NCBI RefSeq assembly: GCF_000972845.2
Contig: NC_040022.1
Span: forward strand, 13,441,711 to 13,505,710
Origin: Larimichthys crocea
Taxonomy: Eukaryota > Chordata > Actinopteri > Sciaenidae
Length of the DNA: 64,000 bases
Reading direction: 5' to 3'
Positions 11,355 to 23,031 of this stretch are shown in pieces. The notes under the pieces were generated by a model, which was not told the DNA's origin, made no database searches, and saw only the letters and a list, made by a program, of their open reading frames with translations. How positions within the stretch are numbered: the first letter of the stretch is position 1; each line of letters starts with the position of its first letter. Both the position numbers and the translations under genes were made by a program.

Positions 11355-12370
11355 CAGGGACGTCACTAGGTTTAAGAAACTGGGGTGGCTTAGCCCATAG
11401 AGGAGAAAAGTTATTGCGCGCGCCGAACATTTTTTCAGAGCACCAATTAAAGCTTTGTCAATCAATTGATTAATCTAAGACGATGACACCTCCATACACC
11501 TTCAGCTCCTTTACCAGCTAAACAACACCAGTTAAATTGTGCTAAAATACAAATAAAAACAATTGCAGGTGCCATACATACCTGCACAAAATGAAGAGGG
11601 CAAGTGTTTCATAACTCATCATCATGGAAACATTATACAGGAGAAGACTGTTCTCTAACCACCACCCTAGACTTACCAACGTTTAAACGTTTATCCACGT
11701 CTGTTACCAGTAACGAGTTATTTCTACAACAGAGTAATTACGTTACTAATGCAGGTAATTTTTTGGAGGAGTAACTAGTAACTATGGCTAAAGAAAATGG
11801 AAAAAAAATCCCAATATACATTATTCGACCCGCCCCAGCCCGCCCCGCCAATAAAGTGGAACATTCTCTACCCGCACCGTCCCGCCCCGCGGGCGGACCG
11901 CGGGTGCCCACGGTTTCGGGCCGGCCCGCGCATCACTAGTGTGGAGTCGAATCTTGGGAGTTCGCCCCGGAGAAACTACTTCGGCCCTGGAGAAGACGGA
12001 TCTCCCCTGTGTTTCCCGACCACGGTCAGGAAACGAATAGCGGGAATGGTTAACAGAAGTCATCTCAACTAGCTAGCAGCAGCTAGGAACTTTCAGGGCT
12101 GGCCAGCTGGGATTCATACACGGAACATTTTGGTTTATTAATTACATGGAACTTTTCTGCTGTTAGCTAAGTGTTACTACCAGCAGTGATGAATGCTTAC
12201 TTTCTTGAAAAAGGCTCTAATGTCCATCCTTCACCCATGCGTTCGCGCTCTGCTCTTGCCGCTGTGAGGTTCGGCTCTGTGTACTTCAGAGGTAAACACG
12301 CAAGCGGCAATGAGCAGGGTCGGATGGAAAAGGCTGAAGCCCCCCTAAAATAGGCCTAGTGACGCCACTG
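11355..12370. mobile_element. Non-autonomous hAT element inside gene B
   Basis: Termini CAGGGACGTCACTAGG and (reverse complement of the right end) CAGTGGCGTCACTAGG are inverted repeats with the CAG start of hAT elements. They are flanked by GAGGCATC (11347-11354) and GAGGCGTC (12371-12378), an 8-bp TSD with one mismatch. The interior is chimeric: a GTAACGAGTT-type stretch near 11710-11780 and a very GC-rich block at 11825-11940. No transposase remains. Confidence 0.85.
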
Positions 12371-13128
12371 GAGGCGTCCATCCCAAAATGATCTGTATAC
12401 TTGTTTATCACTCTGCACTGGATGTTTTTCCTTCAAATGTATAGCCTTATTTAGTGTTGTTTCACAGTTTAAAAGTTGCTGCAAGGATCTGAGCAAAGGC
12501 ACATACTGAAAAGTCTTAATATTCTTAGTCTAAAAAATATTCAATGGGTTCCACAACATTAACGTTTTTTCTATAATATGCCTTCCTTTTCCATGCAGTC
12601 AAGAGAGGACCGCCATTTCCTACTGTAGCTTTAATGGGGTTTGTAGTGCAAAGTACAGTTGCTTACTCTTTTACAAGAGATTCATCAATTATGCAATTGT
12701 TACTTTTTAAGGAGTCCAGTAGAGTCTTCTGGGCGACAGAGACAGAGGCAGTACCAATTAAATATTGTAACTCATCAAGCAGTTCGGTTACAGCTGCACT
12801 TGGCACCAGAAAAGAATGTTCTAACTTAAGCAGGACTGAGGCTAACTGCACTTCAATAGATTGTGCCAAATTTCTTGGTTCTTCATTACTAAGTTCTTCA
12901 GATGTTATATCATCATCAGATTGCTCGGTAGCACCGCTTTCATAAGATTCTGCAACAGCAGAACTACCCACAGGTCCATAAACTATTCCTGGCTTAAAAT
13001 CATGAATTGTGTGGGGGTTATGTCTTCGCCACTTGTGAGTATTGAAAGCACCGTAAATATTTGTTTTATATGAACAATCATTAAAAACGCATTCAACAGA
13101 TTCTCGATTCCTTAAATGTGTCCCAATG

Positions 13129-13469
13129 AAGAAGATATACTTTATTAATCCCATGAACGGGGAAATTCTTTTTACACTCTATTTTATTTACATGCATTTT
13201 AACCCAGATACACACACATGCAGTACAAGGCATAGACATGCAATTTTGGAGAGAGATGGTGGAGTGATGGGCAGCCCCCCCTGAGAAGCGCCCAGCTAGC
13301 AGTTGGGGGGGATCGGTGCCTTGCTCAAGGGCACCTCGGCAGTGCCCAAGAGGTGAACTGGCACCTCTCCAGCTACCAGTCCACCTTCCATATATGGTCC
13401 ATGCTGGACTTGAAGCGGCCACCCTCCAGTTCCTAAGCCAAGTCCAACTGAGCTACTGCCGCCCCAATG
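13129..13469 (-). mobile_element. tRNA-derived SINE inserted in gene B
   Basis: Read on the minus strand, the 341-bp unit begins GGGGCGGCAGTAGCTCAGTTGG, which contains a perfect pol III A box (TAGCTCAGTTGG). A degenerate B box (GCTTCAAGTCC) follows, and the unit ends in an AT-rich tail with GGGATTAATAAAGT. CCCAATG is present at 13122-13128 and 13463-13469, giving a 7-bp TSD. Removing 341 bp (2 modulo 3) joins the two zinc-finger frames of gene B exactly. Confidence 0.9.
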
Positions 13470-13736
13470 TGTTTAAAGTAATCAGTCTCTGTAGAAAGTT
13501 GATTGTTGTTGCAGATGTGGCACTTGAATGCTGAAAAGCTATCTTCCTGTGGGGATTTCTGAGTAGGATGGCATTTGCTTTGATGAGTCAGCAGAGCTTT
13601 CCATGTTTTGCAAGTGCATGGGCAATTCTCATAAGCACGGCCCCACCCATAACAATGATGATCAAGTTTATAATGTTTCAGAAGTTCAGATCTCTGAATA
13701 TTAATTCTCACAGTCTTTACATTTCCACACGGATAA

Positions 13737-15484
13737 CTGAGGAAAAATAAAATGGCAGAGGAGAGGACGGTTTTAGGAGAGTGATCTAATTATCACAAAT
13801 ACCCTCATGATATTGTACTCAGAACTTACTACAATAAGACGAGGGACTTTCAAACTGGTGGTTGCACAGCAGGAACACAGTGGATCTTGAAGTTACTCTC
13901 CTTAAAAAGGAGTAAAAAACGTTTTAATGTTGGATTTTCTCAATGTTACATGAACTACATCTAACACAGTTTAAAATTGACAAAACATTATTATGCCTAT
14001 GAAATAAAATACCTAACAAAACATAACTTATGTTGCTTCATTATTACACAGTTCAGTTTAGCTTTAGCAAAAAGAGAAAATACAGCACAGTAAGCAATAA
14101 CACACAAACACAGCACAATAGCACAGTAATCACCACAGTACCGGTAATATTTATTCCAATATCTATAAGTCAAACACAAGAACATTTGCTCAAAAATAAA
14201 ATAGCTTATCTGCCTTTCTAAATCACCATCCTCTCTCCCCTTATCCCACTTTCACCTGCCTGTCTGCTCCCATCTCACCTTGCTCCTTCTCCCTCTATAA
14301 CTTAAGTAAATACCTGCTTCTGTATCTGACGTCACACAATACAACAGTATTTTTTTTTTCCCCAAGTGTGAGAATATGTCCGCGGGTCTGTCTACACGTT
14401 ACGTCTGACTCCAGCTCTCAGTAAAAGCAAAGTCATACTGTGAGAGAGAGACGTTCACTACGTTTATTAAGCAAAAATACAGTAACGTTAGGCTACGTTC
14501 AGTTCATGTTCGCTTAAAATATGAACGAGGCCATGAACGATATCGATCATTGAATGCGTACAGCACAACACACGTCACACATGTGGCATCGAAAACACTT
14601 TTTAGCTAGCCCTCAGCAGTGACTCGACTTTTTGAATGACAGTGACCTAAAAATCATGCCACAGTCTAAATTTTTTTTTCTTATTGAATTATCATTAAGG
14701 TATACACATTCAACAACATTTAATTAACATTCACCGCAGTTCTGCTGAGCTCATGAGACCGAGCTCAAGCTTCGCTGCTCCCACACACACGCACCATGCG
14801 GCCAGATTCCTCTCCGGAGCTCCGGTGACCCATATAACCTCCGCTCAGCCTTGACAATTGCGACGGCGGTGACGGCGAACCGCCCCCCCCCCACCCCAGC
14901 AAAACGATTAATTGCCCACAAAAGCATAAACTTAAGACAGACTCTGTCACGATGCTGTAGGGCCGGATATTTTGGGATTGAGGCAGATAGGTTGCCGCCA
15001 GAACTTTAAAAAGTGCACATGCGCAAATCAATCAGTCTAATAAAAATGCTTTGATTAAAATAAAAAAAATCTGTTTGGTGCCTCGCTGTCAGTTTACATT
15101 ATAGTAAAGTTTTAAAAAAAAAAATCGATTAAACCATGAATATAAATACAAAAGTTTAGATTAATTGAGAAAAGTATTTTTTTTATTCAGTGGAATGAAA
15201 AAAAAACACACCTCAGTTGAGACTCAAGGTAGCTGAGCCGATACTAAAGGATGGAATGAAAACACTGCAGACCACTGATTGGTCAGAGAAATGTTAACTT
15301 CCACATACATACAACAACTGCTGTTTGTCTTCTTGGTTCTAAAACACCACAATACATTATGTAAGAAGTACCTGCACCTCACCAGCGTCACAGACATCAT
15401 TATTCATTAACTAGGACTTAAAATTGATTCATATCAGACAATTCATATTTGAAATACAATTGTATATTACAAAACACAGCACTG
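13737..15484. other. Upstream of gene B; no gene recognised
   Basis: Unannotated. It holds a C11 run at 14882-14892 next to GC-rich sequence, several A/T homopolymers and, at 15181-15192, TTTTATTCAGTG, a weak candidate for the far terminus of the B+A unit. Confidence 0.3.
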
Positions 15485-15606
15485 TGATGAACTGGTGACT
15501 TGTCCAGGGTGTACACCACCTCTTGCCCAAGGCCAGCCGGGACAGGCTCCAGCTAACCCTGACTTTGATGAGGATAAGCTGTTTTGGAAAATGGATGGAT
15601 GGATAT
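15485..15606 (-). repeat. Common teleost dispersed repeat with GGAT-rich tail
   Basis: The stretch with GGTGACTTGTCCAGGGTGTA through GGACAGGCTCCAGC to ATGGATGGATGGAT is a familiar fish interspersed repeat. The segment at 36655-36885 is the same family in opposite orientation (GGCTGGAGCCTATCCCAGCTG). Confidence 0.7.
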
Positions 15607-15614
15607 GTGTAGGG

Positions 15615-16606
15615 CAGGGGTCGGCAAATAAGTTTGGACGCGGGCCAATTTTTTTTCTGACAATTCCATCGCAGGCCATGACCATGCGCGTGGGGGGGGG
15701 TTCTGCGTCCTGATTGGCTGAGTGAGAACCGCACGTGTGTTCTGCGTCCTGATTAATTAAGGGAGTACTGTGCAAAATGCGTGTAAAAAGGTGCATAAAA
15801 GTGTGTGGTTAGGGGTTTTACGGCCTTAAAACATGTATGATAATTGTACTTACTTCGCGGATTTCGTTTACGCCCACTGCGTCTGTCATGAAACAGGCAA
15901 CCTGCCCTAGCAACGTGCCGTAACTAATGTATACAGCAGCGCAGATCTGCCGCTGATGTGCATTCACATTCATATTTGATATTTGAGCCGACCTTGTTTG
16001 GTTTTGTTTTTTTCATTTAATGAAAAATATTTGTTCACGTTGTCCGTTACAAGAGGGACACAGGACACTTTTACTTTCCACAGGTTACAGCGCACGCACG
16101 TGCCAATTAGTGTTCCAACCTGTGCGTCAAGTAAAGGGGCTGCAAGGATGTTCTGGCTGCTGTCACGTTACTTATCAGCTACTTTTCAATAAATGTTGTG
16201 AAATCTGTGAAATTGTTGTATTTTTGACAGGGAACATGAGGTTTAAAAGATATATTTAAATATATATATATATATAAAAATAAATCAACGTCATCTAGCG
16301 GGCCAGATATAATTGATGGCGGGCCAGTTTTGTCGTCGTACAGAGACTCACTCGTAGCACCTCGCTCTGAATTCAAGGTGGCGATTTCATTGGCTAGATA
16401 GAATCACATGGGTAGTATGACTCTCACACGATTGGTTGGTACCTTCCAATGCTTGCTCAGTGCAGTGCTTGGATAGGGAAAAGTAATGTTACGGCATAAA
16501 ATAGACTATCAAAAAAAAATAAAAAATTCTACAATTAATCTCGGGTCCGGATGATATGGCGATCCGGTCCGGATCCGGACCCCGGTCCGTGGGTTGGGAA
16601 CCCCGG
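15615..16606. mobile_element. Composite hAT element, perfect 8-bp TSD
   Basis: The element starts CAGGGGTCGGCAAAT and ends GGTTGGGAACCCCGG. The direct repeat GTGTAGGG is present at 15607-15614 and 16607-16614. It contains a reversed Tigger fragment (15775-15885), an AT dinucleotide run near 16258-16276 and a GC-rich end with repeated GGTCCGGATCCGGACC-like palindromes. No transposase frame remains. Confidence 0.85.
15775..15885 (-). mobile_element. Tigger/pogo-type MITE fragment
   Basis: AGGGGTTTTACGGCCTTAAA and TACTTACTTCGCGGATTTCG are the reverse complement of the left part of the Tigger element at 25543-26096. Confidence 0.75.
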
Positions 16607-16614
16607 GTGTAGGG

Positions 16615-17925
16615 TATCAAACTGAAACGGACTTAACAGTCTCAGAGTACACTAGTTGCACTTTTGGGACCATTATGTCTGTGTTGTTGGCTGTGTTAGG
16701 TGTCATATATGGCATTACGGATTAAAGTTAAGTAGGGTATGTTAAAGGGATTGGAGGACAGCTCTCTCAGTATAATACATTACAAAGCCGACAAACAGGC
16801 AGATTACCTTGTGTGTATCTTGTTCTTTTCATCCTGTTTGGCAGTTACAGCCAGGCCAAAAGTGGTAACAAAGTCCCTGGGCAAAACAAAAACATAAACA
16901 AGGAGTGACACACTGCCACTTGAATAAGATATTAATCATTATGCAATGACATTGTCCAAATCTGGCCCCAGTCCTACCCCAGAAACACAGGAAATGATAC
17001 AAGCACTCAAAATCAATACCCACTACCATCCACTTTTTGATGAATTTTGCCTGCCAGTGAAAAGGCTCTGCTTGTTCCTTGATTAAAATATTGCTTAAAG
17101 GTTAGTTTTAATGTAAAATAATAGCCTTTATTTGTACACATTTGTACAATGGTCAAACGTTAAATAAAAATCTAGTTATGAACCTTAACTTTGCCGTTAG
17201 CCAAACAGATATACCTAGGAACAAATCATAAATTCTCTGATACCAAAGATTGGCCATTATACATATCCAAAATAAATTCTAACTAATATTTAACCTCTAC
17301 ATAGACATCAGAGACAAGCACATTTCAAAGGGACTTGCAGAGATCAGGCTGTTCTCAGTGTGAACACCCGGTCACCTTGACAGCTGGCAAGGCCTGCTGG
17401 CTGTCCTGCTAGCATGCATGTCATTTAGTTTAAGTTTAAATAACTAAATTCTCACCTAGAAATAATCTTAAAAATACATTCCACAGTAGTTTTTAGAACA
17501 TTTTGACTTAGTGTTAAGTAAGCCATTGTTGCTGGTTGGTGTAAAATTCATTCATTGGGATATTTGGCTGTCCAAAGTCCAGACAAGTCACCTCCCAGTG
17601 CATTCTCGATAAAACATGTGGAGTAAGAACACATTTGGGCACTGTGAATGATAAAAATGAGGATGAACACCAAGAATCATCAATGTAAACACACAGTCCG
17701 CCTATCTCATCTTGTTAGAGTCCTACACTCTGTCAGCTCAGTCCTTGATCCATGACATTGATGGAGCAGGTCTCATCCTGAGTTCATCCTGGCTCTCCTT
17801 CTCTTCCTTACTCCAAGTGACCCTAGAAGCAAATGACTGCAGAGCAACAAGCCGCTATAATAATAAAAAATAAAGGATAGATATATAGCATGTAGCATAG
17901 ATGTACTAGTCCATTTCCACTTGAT
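16615..17925. other. No feature recognised
   Basis: AT-rich, without recognisable coding similarity or terminal repeats. Confidence 0.4.
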
Positions 17926-17929
17926 CTGT

Positions 17930-18177
17930 GCCAGATTGTCTTGTGTTGTTTTTTGCCAAGCTCTCCAGCAATTCCAGTTTTTGACTTCTCGTTCTGACCC
18001 TGTTTTGCCTGTCTTGGACTTCGGATACCTGCCTGCCCCTTGTCGGATTTGTTTGCCTGTTTGATCTCCTGGTTTGACCCTGCCTGTACCTTGGACTGAG
18101 TAAATTGATCTTCCCTTAAACTTGTCTGCCTCAGAGTCATGCTTTTGAGTTCTCCTTGCCAGTACCAACATGACAGT
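17930..18177 (-). mobile_element. Possible Gypsy-type LTR fragment
   Basis: The run of CCTGCCTG, GACCCTG and CCTTGGACT motifs ending in CATGACA is typical of the ends of some teleost Gypsy LTRs. No left boundary or TSD was found, so this is a tentative call. Confidence 0.3.
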
Positions 18178-18568
18178 AATATTTATACCACTACTGCCTT
18201 TATTTTTTTATGAAATACAGCAAGAAAGTGTCAGACACTCAGTGCGTTAAGTCAAAAAAACTGGTTAGAGCCAGCTGACGGTTTAAAAAAAGAAAAGAAA
18301 AAAAATCTCTGACAGGCAGAGACGCAACACGAGTCGCATTCTACCAAGCACCACGTCTGAACAAACCCACATTTGTTAACTCTACTGGTTAATAAGTAGG
18401 TACAAACCAAAGTAAAAACAAACCTGAAGCTGAAGAAACCCTAAACCTTAACGGAAAAGAGCCACAAACCTGAGTGACTGAGGGGGAGCTGTTCTGTGTG
18501 TGAGTGAGCAGAGTGGACACAGCAACACAATACATCTGTATGTGTGTAGGAGAGGGGCTGTGACTAGC
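18178..18568. other. No feature recognised
   Basis: AT-rich spacer with A-rich runs near 18285-18305. Confidence 0.4.
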
Positions 18569-19240
18569 TGTTACAACCAGATATCAGGGTATGAAAGAGG
18601 TAACATAAATCCAGATTTTAAGGTTAATAAACAAAAGTATTTCATTAAATGAAAGTTCAAATTGTTTTAACGAAAGGAGGTGAGGCAAAAGGGAACTAAG
18701 GGCGAGCGAGTGCTGCTTAAAAGAACAAACAAATATAACAAAAGGAGAACTCTAAACAGAGCCTATAATATCTAACTAGAAAACCAAAACAAGAAAGAAA
18801 ACCCTCACTATCTAAATCTAACACTAAATAACAAAACACACATCAAAAACAGCACCCCTGAACTAATGGGTCTAACAGAAACATACTCATGTGTAATCAG
18901 TATAACTAAACCCTGCCCTGTCCCAGTAAATCAACACCAAACAAAACCTCCTCAAATAACACGAGTTAACCTACGTTAACATTCACAAATTCAACTAACG
19001 AGGCGAGCTTACTAACACACAATCCAAGTCAAGCCGCCACGATGCTCAGGCGGCTCTGGTTTAAATGCCTGTGATGCTGCGTTGCTGGGCTCTCACGTTG
19101 GCAGCGCGGAAAGGATGCCGCACCAATCCCGGTCCTGCACACCCACGGACGTGTTGTCCCCGTCTCCTCCAGTTGGGGCCAACCGCACACCTGCATTTAC
19201 CTAGGGAAACACTACACACACACATATGCGCCGGGGCGAA
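18569..19240. mobile_element. LTR fragment, copy 2 of the 5.7-kb family
   Basis: It starts TGTTACAACC and follows copy 1 (5675-6291) through GGGCGAGCGAGTGCTG, the AGAACTCTAAACAGAGCC block and the GC-rich CTCCAGTTGGGGCC block. The GTAACA terminus of copy 1 is not found, so the 3' edge (about 19240) is truncated or diverged. Confidence 0.7.
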
Positions 19241-19254
19241 ACTCTGGATGAATG

Positions 19255-19520
19255 ATCCTATCTTTTTTCAAGAACGTAGATTTTCAGTCTGAGAGCATGA
19301 TTTCTCCTTCTTGTGCTCAGATTTATTCTCCTCGTGCTTACATTTTGTACTCGCACTCAGATTTCTGCTGCTTTCTTTCAAAATGTGTGCTTCAACTCAA
19401 ATCACATGCTTGTGCTCACATTTCGTCTTCTTGGACACAAACATTTCGCTAACTCAAATATGTCCTGTTCACTTAGATCTAAAGTCTACGCGCTCAGATC
19501 TAAAGCCTCAGTTTGATTTC
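19255..19520. repeat. Degenerate tandem array of CTCA(G/A)ATTT motifs
   Basis: CTCAGATTT, CTCACATTT, CTCAAATC and CTCAGATCT recur every 20-40 bp, often beside TTCTTC/TGCTGC. It looks like an old minisatellite. The three overlapping open frames across it are repeat artefacts. Confidence 0.55.
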
Positions 19521-20141
19521 ATAGATTGAGAATTATATTGAAAAGACAAAACTAGCAATAGAACAGCTGTTTAAAGGATACTCCTGTAAAACAGTGTTGT
19601 CAAATATTTAAACTTGATAGATTCATTAGAAAACATGATCATGAGTGGAGCTGAAATCCTATATTATTTTTATGTTTAGCAGGTGTCAAGTAACGTAACC
19701 TGTAACATGTCTTACAAATTGCAATTGTGGAATATGACTTGGCTACAGCTCTGAAAAAATTCAGTCTGCTTCTACAACTTCCCAGTTTATTATTTACATT
19801 TTTTAATTTACTACTGCATAACCAGCCAGGTGTATGTTGTCATATAGCCTGCTAGCTGAACCACCAGTATTAAGAACCATATCGGTATTTGGTATCAGTG
19901 TTTGCAGTAGATCTGTCCTTAAGGGTGTATACATGTCGATAGTGGCAATGCAATCATGCTCATCATCAGTGTTGACCAATGGAGGTGTTTAAACTTATGT
20001 TGGGACTGGAAAGAAATATTGCCTTATAACCTGAATGACGTGCTACCGTCATGTTTTGAGTTGTAGATGTTCAGAATGTGTAATACAGCATGTGGAATGT
20101 GTACAACACAGTCATGAGCCAGTACAATGTGGGAAGATTTG
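19521..20141. other. No feature recognised
   Basis: Unannotated AT-rich spacer before the retroviral fragment. Confidence 0.4.
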
Positions 20142-20735
20142 TCAGTTAAAATGGCAACAACGGCCACTGCTCTTAGACAACTTGGCATACCGACAGCAAC
20201 AGAGGTCAGTCAAGAGGAGTAGTATGCAACGGGATGGCAATGAGAACCATGTTCCTGTACCAGAATGCCAGAAGCCATCTCTCTCATGCACATGTAGATG
20301 GAACGGCTGATGACAGTCAGGCAAACCCAACACTGGAGCTATGGTGAGAGCATGTTTCAGATCTTGAAAGGCTTTCTGCATTTCCTCAGTCCAATGTACC
20401 ACAGGTGGAGCTGATTGCAGCGTGGCAGTCCATAGTTGCATATTCAAAAATCCAGTATAATTAGCCATCCCCAGAAAAGAGAGCATCTGTTTCTTGGTTG
20501 TCAAGCAGTTTCACCCTCTCCGGTGACAAAAGGCACTGTCCATCCTTCAAAGCATGACCCAAATATGTCACCTCAGGTCGTCAGAATTGCAACTTAGCCA
20601 GCGACGCTCTGTGACCACACTCGGGCAGTCTCTGTAGCAGCCAGATAGAGTCTGTGTGGCAAGCTTCTTTTGATGGAGCTATTAGGGGGTCATCTGTGTA
20701 CTGCAAGAGAGTGGAGCCCCCTGGTAGGTTTAACA
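20142..20735 (-). pseudogene. Endogenous retrovirus pol remnant (RT to RNase H connection)
   Basis: The minus-strand translation shows the end of a retroviral reverse transcriptase with a YTDD box (about 20694-20705). It continues through a TYLGH-type segment and the conserved connection motifs MLSFLGMANY and APVLGLPD, followed by FHLHVHERDGF. Open frames shift near 20505-20520 and the fragment ends near 20142 in unrelated sequence. It resembles teleost gamma/epsilon-like endogenous retroviruses. It is a short, defective relic with no gag, env or LTR attached. Confidence 0.75.
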
Positions 20736-20830
20736 CATGGGTCGGCAACCTATGGCTCGCAAGCCAGATGTGGCTCTTTTGATGACTGCATCCGGCTCGT
20801 AGACAGGGGAGAAAGTAAGCTGGTACGGTC
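20736..20830 (+). mobile_element. Terminal segment of a hAT element
   Basis: GGGTCGGCAACCTATGGCTC followed by GCAAGCCAGATGTGGCTC is a known type of hAT (Charlie-like) terminus. It directly abuts the retroviral remnant and may be the left end of the element whose transposase lies on the minus strand at 22403-23031. Confidence 0.55.
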
Positions 20831-21804
20831 CGGTACTGCGTACCACTAAAACATTCAGTGACGGTACGCAGTGCCAGGAAGGTGGGAGAGTGGCTGCCTG
20901 CTTTAAAGCCCTTATTCAGAACCAGTCACAGCCGCACTCTGGGTCAGAAAATAGATCCACTAGCAATATGCAGTCTTAATTTATTTATTTTTTTAACAAT
21001 GTAACCAAATACATGTATATGCCAATCAGGTGTGATCTTAAGTTCTTCCTTTCTTTCACATCTAGAGTCAGATAACCGAACAAATTGTATGGAACATGTT
21101 TAACTTGCATGAAGTTGATACAAATCTGAACCTCATGTTCATTTTAAACATGACTTATTATAAGTAATGCAAAGTCTGTTAACATTTAAGTTTAAAATGT
21201 ATCCCTCTTGCTCTTGCCTTTAACAAAACCATTCACAAAGTAATATTTTGGGACACATCTACAGCAGCAGTTATGTCCTTAAAAGGTTGAATCATTATGT
21301 CAACCAAAAAAAAGCAAATCTTACAGCCATACAGTATCTGACAATCCTAGCAGCACTGGCCCCAGGGACATACTTTGGACATTAACATAATCAATTCGTA
21401 ATGAGCACCATGATTGGAGTTGAAGTTGATTGGAGTTGAATTAAAGTGTGTGTAATGTATTAATCAAGTTGAAATTTGTGTTAATCACGTTTGATGAAGA
21501 TTGTACTACACCAAAATAGTATGTGATGATTGTTACAATACTTACAATACAATACTACGAAACTTTTTTTTTTTTTGCAGTAGAAAGAACCTATATCCTA
21601 TGACAATTTAAGTAAAAAGGTTACTTTTTTAAATTAAGTTGAACAGAGATAACTTTAAATGGTATAATCCTTGAAGAGGGAGAGCAGAGATGATGTTTTG
21701 TTTTGGCTTTACAATCTGCACTTCCTCATCACTAAGGTCTGTGTAAGGCTCCTCCTCTCTGGGCCTGGCTCCTTCTCCTTCTAAATCTGACTCATTACTG
21801 GGGA
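20831..21804. other. Probable non-coding interior of mobile elements
   Basis: No gene recognised. 21390-21560 is AT-rich with repeated TTGGAGTTGAA and ends in a T13 run; it may belong to an EnSpm-type MITE but no boundary was found. Confidence 0.3.
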
Positions 21805-21940
21805 TTCACACCAGGGACGTAAGCGCCGTTTAGCTCCGTCCTCTGCCCGGCGTCAATCCCCACCAGGCGCATAACGGCAGCGTAGCGAGCCAGCCGTATT
21901 CATGTGAGATCACAAAATCATATGAGAATCCTGAACGTAC
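21805..21940 (-). repeat. Fragment related to the GC-rich MITE at 28.9-29.6 kb
   Basis: The segment AACGGCAGCGTAGCGAGCC followed by GTATTCATGTGAGATCAC and GAGAATCCTGAACGTAC is, with changes, the reverse complement of 29455-29520. Confidence 0.65.
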
Positions 21941-22402
21941 GTGAAGTGGAAGCAGGAGAGTTTGTGTGGTTATGTATTTGTATTTATCAATGGTATATGG
22001 GTTTGTAAGCATTTGTTTATATTGTATATATGGCATTTATGTAAATATTTATGGTTTATTAATATGTGTGTAAATATGCAAGGTACCTGTCAATGGTTTG
22101 ACCCAATTAGTCATGTGACTAAGGGGAGAGGATTAAAAGGGACTCAAAAAATGTTTGTTGGGGGTAGAGAGTTGTGGAGTTGAATTGGAGAGTTTGGAGA
22201 TTGGATTGCGAGTATTATTATCATTATTGTTGTAAAGTGTTTAGTTTCTGTATGTGTGAGAATAAACACACATTCTTTGCCACCTGAAGAGTCATACTAC
22301 TGTTATTTTGCCTCCAGAGCGCTCAGGCAAGTTGAATCACTTTAAATATTAAGCAGAGAAGGTGTGTGTGTGAATGTGTTCAGAAGTTCAAGTCTTTGTT
22401 AG
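21941..22402. other. No feature recognised
   Basis: AT-rich and repetitive in TATTTAT/TTTGTA motifs, without coding similarity. Confidence 0.35.
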
Positions 22403-23031
22403 CTAGTGAGATGACTGACACTGCAAGGAGACAACAAGCAAGGTGTATGCTGGAGTGTATCCACGTAAGTTCACTCTTATGGAGTCATTTAAATCTTCAT
22501 CTGTCAGTCTTGTTCTGAGCTTTGATTTCAGGACATTCATGTCAGAAAAAGCTGACTCACAGAGGTATGTAGACCCAAACAAAGCAGGCATTTTCAGAGC
22601 TGGTTGGTGAAGGTTTTCATAGTTATCTGGATCTACCAAGCTCCAGAAATGCTGTGAATGCAGCTGAGACTTCAATTGGCCTTTATTTTGAAGGTTTATA
22701 ACCTCCATTTCCATTTTCACAGGATCCACAGTTTTGCACTGAAAGGAAAGAAAGCGCTGAAGTATCTTCCCCTGACTTAGCCATCTGACCTTGGTGTGGA
22801 GGAGGAGATCCCCATACTCCGCAGAGCATTCCTCCAGGAACAGCTTGAAGCTCTGGTGTTGCTTGCCTTTACTCGAATGGAATTGATGATCCTGATAACA
22901 GGCATCATGACATGGTTAAATCTCATATCTTTTGCGCATATAGCCTTTTGGTGAATGTTGCAATGATAGTTCAAAAACTTTGGAAAGTCCGGGTCTTCTT
23001 TGCAGTGCGCAAACCTGCAAAACACAAACAT
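22403..23031 (-). pseudogene. hAT (Charlie-like) transposase, C-terminal fragments
   Basis: Two minus-strand frames are recognisable. At 22777-23015 the motifs FAHCKEDPDFPKFLNYHC and IHQKAICAKDMRF occur, with a splice-acceptor-like TTTTGCAG just upstream. At 22403-22729 LKMPALFGSTYLCESAFSDM and KSKLRTRLTDEDL represent the hAT dimerisation domain. The frames are offset around 22740-22790, and the sequence between them is damaged. The N-terminal part of a similar protein lies on the same strand at 26299-26619. Confidence 0.8.

Larger units (their letters stand above)
10815..13736 (-). pseudogene. Gene B: C2H2-finger, transposase-like multicopy gene, broken
   Basis: One long coding exon starts after a TTTTCCTCAG acceptor at 13736. 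In order it encodes CxxC/HxxxH-type fingers (WKCKDC, LLKHYKLDHH, HICNNN, CVFNDC..HKWRRH), an acidic Ser-rich linker, a FQYVPLLRSLQQLL segment, then LYVDDFEICNPLG, VIADNLRAHSIAGFVESF and YICRFCTADRSE. The last three resemble a DDE/RNase H-like transposase core with acidic residues and a Cys pair, closest in my judgement to Tnp2 (EnSpm/CACTA). Damage includes a frameshift near 13715, a SINE (13129-13469), a TAA at 12660-12662, a two-base loss near 12525 and a hAT element (11355-12370). One extra base in an A8 run (about 11249-11256) and loss of everything after 10815 complete the damage. Reading either side of each insertion shows the frames resume on the other side, so both landed in an already formed coding exon. 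Confidence 0.75.

Noticed and set aside
6829..15192. Complete CACTA element bounded by CACTA and CAGTG motifs
   Set aside because: Flanking trinucleotides (GTA and GAA) do not match and the termini are poorly complementary; kept only as a hypothesis.
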